From Clostridia bacterium (lineage in GTDB: Bacteria; Bacillota; Clostridia; Oscillospirales; QAKW01): 5,641 nucleotides of DNA. The stretch lies in the NCBI GenBank assembly GCA_017442025.1, contig JAFSBD010000288.1, positions 1-5,641 of the forward strand. Reading direction: 5' to 3'. The notes below the pieces were generated by a model. The model saw only the letters and a list, made by a program, of their open reading frames with translations. It was not told where the DNA came from and did no database searches. Positions 1 to 5,255 of this stretch are shown piece after piece (positions within the stretch are counted from its first letter, which is position 1; every line of letters starts with the position of its first letter). The position numbers were made by a program, and so were the translations under genes.

Positions 1-1
1 C

Positions 2-991
2 AATAACTATTCGGATAGTTTATCCTCCATCATTACCCTGATCGGCTTCAAATTATCCAACCAGCAGGCCGATGAGGAGCATCCTTACGGTCATGGGCGG
101 ATGGAATATATCGCCGCCATGCTGATCTCCATGGTGATGGTGGTGGTGGGCTTCACCCTGGTGCAGGAATCCTGGCCCAAGATCTTCCATCCTGAGGACT
201 CTAAGTTTTCCGTCCTTTTGCTGGTAACATTGCTTCTCTCCATCGCCTTTAAGCTTTGGCAGGGGCTCTTTTACCGCACCATGAGCAAGGCGATCCAAAG
301 TGATACCCTGCGCGCCAATTTCCGCGATAGCATCAACGATGTTTTATCCACCTCCGCCATTTTAGCCTCGGTGGTGATCAGCCCTTGGATCGGGTATAAT
401 ACCGATGGGATCATGGGCGTCATCGTTGCGCTGATCATTATGTATTCGGGTGTGATGCTGATGAAGGATACTATCCAGCCCCTTTTGGGCGAGGGGGCGG
501 ATGCGGAGCTTGCCGAGCAGATCAAGGATGCGGTGATGCAATATGATGGAGTGGTCGGCGTCCATGACCTTGCGGTACATAACTATGGCCCCGGGCGGAT
601 GTTTGCCTCCCTTCATGCGGAGGTGCCCGCCGAGGTGGACGTTTTGGAGAGCCACGACCTGATCGATAATATCGAGCGGGAGCTGCAACGGTCGATGGGC
701 ATTCAATTGACCATTCATATGGATCCCATCGTTACCACCGATCCCGAATTGGATATTTTGCGGGAAGAACTAAAGGAGATCCTCACCCCCTTTGGGGAGC
801 GGGTTACCTTCCATGACCTTAGGTTAGTAAGGGGAACGACCCATTCCAATGTTTTATTCGATCTTTTGGTGCCCTTCAAATATGAACTTTCGGATGAGGA
901 ACTTTGCCGCCGTGTGGATGCGGCAGTGAAGGAAAATCATCCCGATTATTTCACCGTTATTTCAGTAGATAAGGATATGATCAAAAAATAA
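2..991 (+). CDS. Cation diffusion facilitator (CDF) transporter, probably Mn2+ efflux; 5' end missing
   Basis: This is a membrane antiporter that exports divalent metal from the cytoplasm. The frame is open from the left edge, so the N-terminus (TM1 and part of TM2) lies outside the window and 329 residues remain. Residues 1-5 (NNYSD) are the TM2 metal-site motif NxxxD, and HPYGHGR at about residues 28-34 is the conserved CDF loop. Four further hydrophobic segments follow (about 37-58, 65-85, 107-126 and 131-152). The TM5 motif DxxxD is in RDSIND. The cytoplasmic dimerisation domain starts near residue 160, and an additional C-terminal domain of about 90 residues follows it. Family knowledge: Zn2+ CDFs usually have H or D at the first TM5 position, whereas an N-D-D-D quartet is typical of MntE-like Mn2+ exporters. 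Substrate is therefore an inference. The gene ends TAA and is followed by a hairpin-rich spacer, with the nearest clear terminator about 280 bases downstream. Confidence 0.92.
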   Translation, partial: NNYSDSLSSIITLIGFKLSNQQADEEHPYGHGRMEYIAAMLISMVMVVVGFTLVQESWPKIFHPEDSKFSVLLLVTLLLSIAFKLWQGLFYRTMSKAIQSDTLRANFRDSINDVLSTSAILASVVISPWIGYNTDGIMGVIVALIIMYSGVMLMKDTIQPLLGEGADAELAEQIKDAVMQYDGVVGVHDLAVHNYGPGRMFASLHAEVPAEVDVLESHDLIDNIERELQRSMGIQLTIHMDPIVTTDPELDILREELKEILTPFGERVTFHDLRLVRGTTHSNVLFDLLVPFKYELSDEELCRRVDAAVKENHPDYFTVISVDKDMIKK

Positions 992-998
992 TATTAAA

Positions 999-1255
999 AA
1001 AGGCGGGGTTGCCAAGTGTTCCAAAGAACACTTGGCAGCGATATAAATCCCTGGGGGATTTGCGATATACTTTAAAAAGTGCGATATAGAACCTTTGGGT
1101 TCTGCGATATGCTTTTGCATACGCAAAAGCGAGAGAAAAGGGATTTATATCATATCGCAATTTTGCTTGCAAAATTATATCGCATTTGCTTATGGCAAAT
1201 ATATCGCGCATTTTATATATCTCGCCAAAGGCGGGGTATGTAAAATGTATATCGC
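999..1255. repeat. GCGATATA/TATATCGC hairpin-array element, intergenic
   Basis: The 8-mer GCGATATA occurs at 1038-1045, 1062-1069 and 1081-1088, and as GCGATAT at 1104-1110. Its reverse complement TATATCGC occurs at 1152-1158 (lacking the first T), 1176-1183, 1200-1207 and 1248-1255, with a degenerate copy TATATCTCGC at 1216-1225. Most copies are 19-25 bases apart, and nearly every gap is itself a palindrome. The hairpins are 1010-1037 (12-bp stem, CAAA loop), 1045-1061 (7 bp), 1069-1080 (5 bp), 1088-1103 (6 bp), 1111-1130 (8 bp, ATAC loop), 1159-1176 (8 bp, TT loop), 1184-1200 (6 bp) and 1209-1247 (about 18 bp with G-U pairs). Orientation flips near 1131-1145, so the whole element is a large interrupted inverted repeat. 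An 11-base direct repeat AAAGGCGGGGT lies at 999-1009 and 1227-1237. It resembles REP/BIME or MITE-like intergenic repeats, but I cannot assign a named family. No coding function is evident. Confidence 0.85.
1010..1037 (+). other. Perfect 12-bp hairpin just after the CDF gene
   Basis: TGCCAAGTGTTC (1010-1021) and GAACACTTGGCA (1026-1037) are perfect reverse complements around the loop CAAA. It begins 18 bases after the CDF stop codon but has no T-run behind it. It is therefore not a standard intrinsic terminator, though it could protect the 3' end of the CDF mRNA. It is the first and longest perfect stem of the GCGATATA array. Confidence 0.8.
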
Positions 1256-1268
1256 TATAAAACATAAA

Positions 1269-1311
1269 AACCTCTCAATCAAGTTATGATTGAGAGGTTC
1301 TCTCTTTTTCC
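1269..1311 (+). terminator. Rho-independent terminator downstream of the CDF gene and repeat array
   Basis: AACCTCTCAATCA (1269-1281) pairs perfectly with TGATTGAGAGGTT (1287-1299) over a 5-base loop AGTTA, giving a 13-bp stem. It is followed by a pyrimidine tract containing a run of five T (CTCTCTTTTT). The A-rich stretch before the stem also gives a modest U-run on the other strand, so it could act in both directions. It separates the CDF transcript from the mltG promoter. Confidence 0.85.
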
Positions 1312-1368
1312 TTTGGAGTATGGTGCTGTAACGCTTTTTTCTTTTTTCTGTTTTCTGCGCCTTTTTTC

Positions 1369-1397
1369 TTTACAATATAGTATTAATTGTGTATAAT
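1369..1397 (+). promoter_or_regulatory. Housekeeping sigma-A type promoter for mltG-U32-asnA
   Basis: TTTACA at 1369-1374 (one mismatch to TTGACA) and a perfect TATAAT at 1392-1397 are separated by exactly 17 bases. Transcription would start near 1404, leaving a leader of about 40 bases before mltG with no obvious riboswitch or attenuator. The bases upstream (about 1336-1371) are very T-rich and may assist the promoter. No operator palindrome overlaps the boxes. Confidence 0.8.
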
Positions 1398-1442
1398 TAA
1401 TATGTATAACTATGAAAACATCTCTATCAAAGGAGAATGAAT

Positions 1443-2726
1443 ATGGCGGATAAGAAGCGTAATATCACCGGTTCCTACCCCGGCGCGGGCGGAGCCAGCC
1501 AACCGAAAAAGAACTTGAACCCTGCCGGCTCTTATCCCGGCAAGAAGCCTTTGGCGGATATGCCGGAGTTTTCGGCTCCGAGCCAAAAGCAAGAGCCTGT
1601 CCCCGCTCCCCAAAAAGAAGCGGCAAAAAAGAGCGGGCTCACCTTTTCTCAGCTTTTCTCGGGCGAGCAGATGAAGAAGTTCGGCCGTACCCTTGCTTAT
1701 TACGGAGGCATTCTGGTCGTCAGCATCTTGCTTGCCACCTGGATCTGCCATATCGGCAATGAGGTTTTGGGGCTGGTGCGCCCCGATAAGGAAATTACCG
1801 TTCAAATCGAAGAAAACAGCTCCACCATGGAGATCGCCAAGGCCCTCAAAGAGGCGGAGATCATCGATCATCCCATTGTCTTTCGGCTTTATTGTAAGCT
1901 GAAAAAGGCGGATGGAGAATTTAAGTTTGGGGAATATACCCTCAATTGTAAAAACGACTATAATCAGCTTATCCGCGCTTTGAAGCGCAACGTAAAGGAT
2001 AAGACCAAGGTGGAATTTACCATCCAGCCGGGGTATACCCAGGAAGATCTGGTTACCACCCTCTGCGACTCGCTGGAATATTTTGAGCGGGAAGAGCTGG
2101 AGGATGTTTTGCAAAACTATGATTTCTCCGAGTTTGTTTTCATCAAAAATCTGCCGGAGCGCAACTATCGGTTGGAAGGGTATCTTTACCCTGCCACCTA
2201 TGAGATGTATGAAGGGGAGTCGGCGGTGGCGGTGGTGCGCCGCATCCTCAGCAAATTTGAAGAGATGGTGCTGACCGATGAAAATAAAAAGAAGATCAGT
2301 GCCACCGATTATACCCTGGACGAACTGATCACCCTCGCTTCCATCCTGCAAAAGGAGGGCGGCAACCAACTGCCCAAGGCGGCAGGCGTCTATTTTAATC
2401 GTCTGGCGAATAAGGAATTTCCCTATCTGGAATCCCAGGCAACGGTGGCCTATATCCTGCCCGCGGGCCATGGCGCGGTAACGAGTGCGGATATCCGCGC
2501 AACCGACCCTTATAATACCTATCGCAATAAGGGCCTGACCCCCGGCCCCATCGCCAACCCCGGTGCGGATGCCATTGCCGCGGTGCTGAATCCCGAAAAG
2601 ACCGCCGACCTTTATTTTGTTACCCAGAGCAACGGCGAGACTCTCTTTGCGGCTACCCAGGCCGATCATCTGAAAAATATTAAAAAGGCGGGGGCAAATC
2701 CCTGCGGAACAGGTACAGTATCTTGA
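1443..2726 (+). CDS. mltG: Endolytic murein transglycosylase MltG (YceG-like)
   Basis: MltG is an inner-membrane enzyme that cleaves nascent glycan strands and helps set their length. I choose ATG 1443 (427 aa) because AAGGAG at 1430-1435 lies 7 bases upstream of it. The in-frame ATG at 1437 would sit only one base from AGGAG. Residues 1-75 are a Pro/Lys/Ala-rich, probably disordered cytoplasmic tail with the pentapeptide GSYPG twice. One membrane segment follows at about 83-103. The extracellular YceG domain covers about 115-415, with a LysM-like subdomain (ENSSTMEIAKALKEAEII) first. LASILQKEGG carries the Glu that I align with catalytic E218 of E. coli MltG (here E305). YNTYRNKGLTPGPIANPG is the conserved substrate-site stretch. 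The residue two before the catalytic Glu is Gln, where E. coli has Glu. The protein is longer than the E. coli enzyme (340 aa) because of the N-terminal tail. It is the first gene of a three-gene unit and its TGA overlaps a possible TTG start of the next gene. Bacillus yrrL is the counterpart. Confidence 0.95.
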   Translation: MADKKRNITGSYPGAGGASQPKKNLNPAGSYPGKKPLADMPEFSAPSQKQEPVPAPQKEAAKKSGLTFSQLFSGEQMKKFGRTLAYYGGILVVSILLATWICHIGNEVLGLVRPDKEITVQIEENSSTMEIAKALKEAEIIDHPIVFRLYCKLKKADGEFKFGEYTLNCKNDYNQLIRALKRNVKDKTKVEFTIQPGYTQEDLVTTLCDSLEYFEREELEDVLQNYDFSEFVFIKNLPERNYRLEGYLYPATYEMYEGESAVAVVRRILSKFEEMVLTDENKKKISATDYTLDELITLASILQKEGGNQLPKAAGVYFNRLANKEFPYLESQATVAYILPAGHGAVTSADIRATDPYNTYRNKGLTPGPIANPGADAIAAVLNPEKTADLYFVTQSNGETLFAATQADHLKNIKKAGANPCGTGTVS

Positions 2727-3916
2727 GTATGGAACTTCTTGCCCCTGCGGGCAATATGGAAAAACTGCGCTATGCGATCTGGTATGGTGCCGATGCGGTC
2801 TATGCCGCCTACCGCTCTTTTGGGTTGCGGGCGGCCAGCGAAAATTTCGATGAGCAGGGCCTCAAAGAGGCGATCGCCTTTTGCCATGCCCGTGGAAAAA
2901 AGATCTATATCACCGTTAATATCTTCCCCGGCGCCGATGACCTGAAGGTGTTGCCCTCCTTTTTTGAGATGCTGGAGGATCTGGGGCCGGATGGGCTGAT
3001 CATCGCCGATTTAGGGGTGATGGCAATGGCTAAGCGGTATGCGCCGCGCCTGCCCATCCATATCTCCACCCAAGCCAATGTTACCAACTATGAGGCGGCG
3101 ATGGTCTATCATCAGCTCGGCGCCAGCCGCATTGTTTTGGCGCGGGAGATGCCCTTGGCGGATATTTTGGATCTGCGCGCAAGATTGCCCAAAGAGGTGG
3201 AGCTGGAATGCTTTGCCCATGGGGCGATGTGCGTTGCCTATTCGGGGCGGTGCCTTCTTTCGGCGGCCATGACCGCCCGCAGCGGCAACCGCGGCGCCTG
3301 CGCCCAGCCCTGCCGCTGGAATTATGCCCTGATGGAGCAGCAACGCCCCGGGGAATATTTCCCTATGGAGGAGGATGAGCGGGGGACCTATGTTTTCAAT
3401 TCCAAGGACCTTTGCCTTATTGAATACTTAAAAGAATTGGAGCAGGCCGGCATCGCCTCTTTGAAGATCGAGGGGCGGATGAAGAGCTTTTATTATGTTG
3501 CCTGCGTAACGCAGGCCTATCGGCGGGCCCTTACCGACCTGCGGGAGGGCAAGCCCTTTGATCCTGCGCTATTGGAGGAGCTGCGGGCGGTATCCCATCG
3601 GGATTATACCACCGGCTTTTTATTCGGCGCGCCCGGCGGGGAAGCCCAAAATCCCGATAACGGCGGGTATATCCGCAAGACCGACGTTGTGGCGGTGGCA
3701 TCCGAGAATCCCGGCTGGATCATCCAAAAAAATAAATTTCAAGTGGGGGAGACCCTGAGGGTCTTATCTCCCGACCGCCTGCCCTATGAGATCAAGATCG
3801 AGCAGATGTTTGATCAGAGCGGTGCGCCAATCGATTCGGCGCCCCATGCGGAAATGGCGGTGCGGCTGGAGGCGGAGCTTCCGCCCCATGCAATTTTAAG
3901 AAGAGAAAGGCAGTAA
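2723..3916 (+). CDS. trhP: U32-family Fe-S protein, TrhP/YrrO-like tRNA 5-hydroxyuridine synthase
   Basis: This belongs to the family formerly called peptidase U32. Studied members (E. coli TrhP/YegQ, Bacillus YrrN/YrrO) make 5-hydroxyuridine at tRNA wobble position 34 using prephenate, while RlhA modifies 23S rRNA and UbiU/UbiV hydroxylate ubiquinone precursors. The protein has 397 residues. ELLAPAGNMEKLRYAIWYGADAVY is the family N-terminus. The signature ECFAHGAMCVAYSGRCLLS (162-180) and NRGACAQPCRW (189-199) supply Cys170, Cys177 and Cys193. Cys231 in SKDLCLIEYL completes the four expected [4Fe-4S] ligands. SLKIEGRMKS (246-255) is also typical, and a small C-terminal U32_C-like domain spans about 315-395. 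The start is uncertain: TTG 2723 overlaps the mltG stop and has AGG at 2711-2713 nine bases upstream, whereas ATG 2729 would shorten the protein by two residues. TrhP is favoured over a protease or RlhA by its position after mltG, as in Bacillus yrrL-yrrM-yrrN-yrrO. The methyltransferase gene trmR (yrrM), found between them there, is absent here. Confidence 0.88.
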   Translation: MSMELLAPAGNMEKLRYAIWYGADAVYAAYRSFGLRAASENFDEQGLKEAIAFCHARGKKIYITVNIFPGADDLKVLPSFFEMLEDLGPDGLIIADLGVMAMAKRYAPRLPIHISTQANVTNYEAAMVYHQLGASRIVLAREMPLADILDLRARLPKEVELECFAHGAMCVAYSGRCLLSAAMTARSGNRGACAQPCRWNYALMEQQRPGEYFPMEEDERGTYVFNSKDLCLIEYLKELEQAGIASLKIEGRMKSFYYVACVTQAYRRALTDLREGKPFDPALLEELRAVSHRDYTTGFLFGAPGGEAQNPDNGGYIRKTDVVAVASENPGWIIQKNKFQVGETLRVLSPDRLPYEIKIEQMFDQSGAPIDSAPHAEMAVRLEAELPPHAILRRERQ

Positions 3917-3917
3917 A

Positions 3918-4931
3918 ATGAGCAAAGTAATGATTCCTGCCGGCTATCGGCCGGCGCTCTCCCTTTATGATACCCAAAAGGCCATCGGCCTGATCAAGCG
4001 GTTGTTTGAGGATATGCTCTGCGGCGCATTGAACCTGCGTCGGGTATCCTCGCCGCTTTTTGTCCCCTCCGATTCGGGGCTGAATGATAACTTAAACGGC
4101 GTGGAACGCCCCGTTGCCTTCGATCTGAAGGATACCGGCAGCTATGCCGAGGTGGTGCATTCCCTCGCTAAATGGAAGCGGCAGGCCTTGCGGGACTATG
4201 GGTTCAGCACCGATACCGGCCTTTATGCCGATATGAACGCCATTCGGCGGGATGAGGAACTGGATAACCTTCATTCCATCTATGTGGACCAATGGGATTG
4301 GGAAAAGATCATCACCGAAGAGGAGCGCACCAAAGAGTATCTGATCGAAGTTGTCCAAAAGATCGTGAATGCCATCTGCGATACCGATCAGACCCTGCGG
4401 GTGATGTTCCCCCAGCTTCAGGTGCGCCCCGCCCTCTGCCGCGAGGTCTATTGCATCACCACCCAGGAGCTGGAGGATCGCTACCCCGACCTTTCAGCCA
4501 AGGAGCGGGAGAATGCGATCGTCAAGGAATATAAGACCGTTTTGCTGATGGAGATCGGCGGCAAGCTCCGCTCCGGTAAGCCCCACGACGGCCGCGCGCC
4601 GGACTACGACGATTGGGCTCTCAACGGTGATATTCTTTTCTGGAACGAGACCCTGCAGCAGGCCTTCGAGCTTTCTTCTATGGGCATTCGGGTCAGCCCC
4701 GAGAGCCTGGCCAAGCAGTTGAAGATCGCCGGTTGCGAGGATCGGCGGGAACTGCCCTTCCATAAAGCCCTTTTGGCGGGGGAACTGCCCCTCACCATCG
4801 GCGGCGGCATCGGCCAGAGCCGCCTTTGCATGCTCCTTTTGGGCAGCGCCCATATCGGCGAGGTGCAATCCTCCATCTGGGATGAAAAGACCCTCTCGAT
4901 CTGCAAAGAAGCAGGCATCCCCATTCTTTAA
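3918..4931 (+). CDS. asnA: Aspartate--ammonia ligase (asparagine synthetase A)
   Basis: AsnA makes L-asparagine from L-aspartate, ammonia and ATP (EC 6.3.1.1) through an aspartyl-AMP intermediate. It is a cytoplasmic enzyme related to class II aminoacyl-tRNA synthetase cores. The protein has 337 residues against 330 in E. coli and is complete. Recognisable blocks in order are SGLNDNLNG (53-61), HSLAKWKRQ (81-89), YVDQWDWE (122-129), HDGRAPDYDDW (223-233), ELSSMGIRV (251-259) and GGGIGQSR (295-302, the class II motif 3-like ATP site). Between YDDW and LNGDIL it lacks the loop of about ten residues present in the E. coli enzyme. The start is well fixed: AGAAAGG at 3904-3910 lies 7 bases before the ATG, and only one base separates it from the preceding stop. 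It is the last gene of the mltG unit and is followed at once by a strong terminator. No T-box or other asparagine-sensing leader is visible, so it appears to be expressed with the unit. A dedicated internal promoter cannot be excluded. Confidence 0.97.
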   Translation: MSKVMIPAGYRPALSLYDTQKAIGLIKRLFEDMLCGALNLRRVSSPLFVPSDSGLNDNLNGVERPVAFDLKDTGSYAEVVHSLAKWKRQALRDYGFSTDTGLYADMNAIRRDEELDNLHSIYVDQWDWEKIITEEERTKEYLIEVVQKIVNAICDTDQTLRVMFPQLQVRPALCREVYCITTQELEDRYPDLSAKERENAIVKEYKTVLLMEIGGKLRSGKPHDGRAPDYDDWALNGDILFWNETLQQAFELSSMGIRVSPESLAKQLKIAGCEDRRELPFHKALLAGELPLTIGGGIGQSRLCMLLLGSAHIGEVQSSIWDEKTLSICKEAGIPIL

Positions 4932-4938
4932 GAGAATC

Positions 4939-4972
4939 AAAAGCGTTCCGATGCGGAACGCTTTTTTCTTTT
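4939..4972 (+). terminator. Rho-independent terminator of the mltG-U32-asnA unit
   Basis: AAAAGCGTTCCG (4939-4950) and CGGAACGCTTTT (4954-4965) form a 12-bp stem with an ATG triloop. The stem runs into TTTTTTC and then TTTTT. It begins 8 bases after the asnA stop. The A-run on its left also makes it usable on the opposite strand. Confidence 0.93.
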
Positions 4973-4978
4973 TGCAAA

Positions 4979-5007
4979 TTGACATTCAAGGGTAAATATA
5001 ATATACT
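4979..5007 (+). promoter_or_regulatory. Strong sigma-A type promoter for the small downstream genes
   Basis: A perfect TTGACA at 4979-4984 is followed after exactly 17 bases by TATACT (5002-5007), one mismatch from consensus. Transcription would start near 5014. It begins right after the asnA terminator and points at the broken small gene at 5046 and the acidic secreted protein gene at 5252. A better -10 word, TATAAT at 4997-5002, is only 12 bases from the -35 box and is less likely to be used. Confidence 0.75.
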
Positions 5008-5032
5008 GAAAACAGAGAGGAAAATATCTTTC

Positions 5033-5208
5033 GGAGGAGAATCCCATGGTTTATTAAAAAGCAAACAATTGAGCGGTTTTTATGTATCCTTTTGGTGTTT
5101 TTCTTTATAGATGAATAAATTGATATGGTGCGCAGAAGACCGCAAGAAATTGTGGGCTCCTGCGCTTTGCGTTTTTTTAAGGAGAAATGCAACTTTTGGG
5201 ATGTTTGA
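5033..5208 (+). pseudogene. Ribosome binding site followed by a frameshifted small membrane or secreted protein remnant
   Basis: GGAGGAG (5033-5039) stands at ideal distance from ATG 5046, yet that frame reads only M-V-Y before TAA (5055-5057). One frame over, codons from 5050 encode a stretch beginning FIKKQTIERF and continuing into a hydrophobic run (CILLVFFF), which looks like a signal or membrane-anchor N-terminus, up to TAA at 5116. The same frame then stays open to TGA at 5206 with a basic, Cys-containing sequence (RRRPQEIVGS onwards). Removing one T from the TTT at 5050-5052 would join ATG GTT to ATT AAA AAG, giving MVIKKQTIERF. Inference: this is a small gene broken by a one-base insertion and an internal stop. 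Alternatively the three-codon ORF is a genuine leader, or the region is a noncoding leader. I do not recognise any family. Confidence 0.4.
5130..5184 (+). promoter_or_regulatory. Competing short inverted repeats in the leader, attenuator-like
   Basis: GCGCAG (5130-5135) can pair with CTGCGC (5160-5165). Alternatively, CGCAA (5141-5145) can pair with TTGCG (5167-5171), which sits directly before seven T (5172-5178). The two pairings interleave and so tend to exclude each other. CTCCT (5157-5161) can also pair with AGGAG (5180-5184), hiding that Shine-Dalgarno-like site. The stems are only 5-6 bp with long loops, so this could be chance. It is suggestive only because of the promoter and three-codon ORF upstream. 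Confidence 0.25.
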
Positions 5209-5255
5209 ATCGTTTAATTGGTAGGACAATACTGCGAAAAGGAGAGATTTTATGA
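5187..5255 (+). CDS. Possible 22-codon leader ORF overlapping the next gene's start
   Basis: ATG 5187 opens a 22-codon frame that starts MQLLGCLNRL and ends in TGA at 5253-5255. The stop overlaps the ATG of the next gene in an ATGA arrangement, the usual form of translational coupling. The peptide would be short, hydrophobic and basic. Against it, AAGGAG (5179-5184) is only two bases from the ATG, which is too close for efficient initiation, and the sequence matches nothing I know. The next gene also has its own good ribosome binding site inside this ORF. Confidence 0.2.
   Translation: MQLLGCLNRLIGRTILRKGEIL

Noticed and set aside
53..298. Minus strand ORF with a His-rich run
   Set aside because: The His codons are the reverse complement of the ATGGTG repeats encoding Met/Val in the transporter's membrane helix; it is a shadow.
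1038..1255. CRISPR array
   Set aside because: The repeated word is only 8 bp, orientation flips midway, and the spacers are short palindromes. No cas gene is present.
1095..1289. 64-codon + strand ORF between the CDF gene and mltG
   Set aside because: It lies almost entirely within the GCGATATA hairpin array, ends inside the terminator stem, has no ribosome binding site, and its composition follows the repeat rather than a protein.
1398..1442. Riboswitch or T-box in the mltG leader
   Set aside because: The predicted leader is only about 40 bases, without stems or a T-box-like motif.
1410..2669. 419-codon minus strand ORF opposite mltG
   Set aside because: It is the mirror of a clearly conserved mltG gene, with low-complexity His/Leu/Gly/Arg translation and no ribosome binding site.
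2723..3916. U32 protein as a secreted collagenase-type peptidase
   Set aside because: It has no signal peptide and carries the four Fe-S cysteines of the tRNA/rRNA/ubiquinone hydroxylase group; its position after mltG supports tRNA modification.
4494..4985. 163-codon minus strand ORF opposite asnA
   Set aside because: It overlaps conserved AsnA motifs and would start within the AsnA terminator region without a ribosome binding site.
4997..5002. TATAAT as the -10 box of the downstream promoter
   Set aside because: It is only 12 bases from TTGACA; TATACT at 5002-5007 gives the optimal 17-base spacing.
4986..5192. 68-codon minus strand ORF in the asnA downstream gap
   Set aside because: It would need a TTG start without a Shine-Dalgarno, and it runs through a well-formed plus strand promoter and ribosome binding site.
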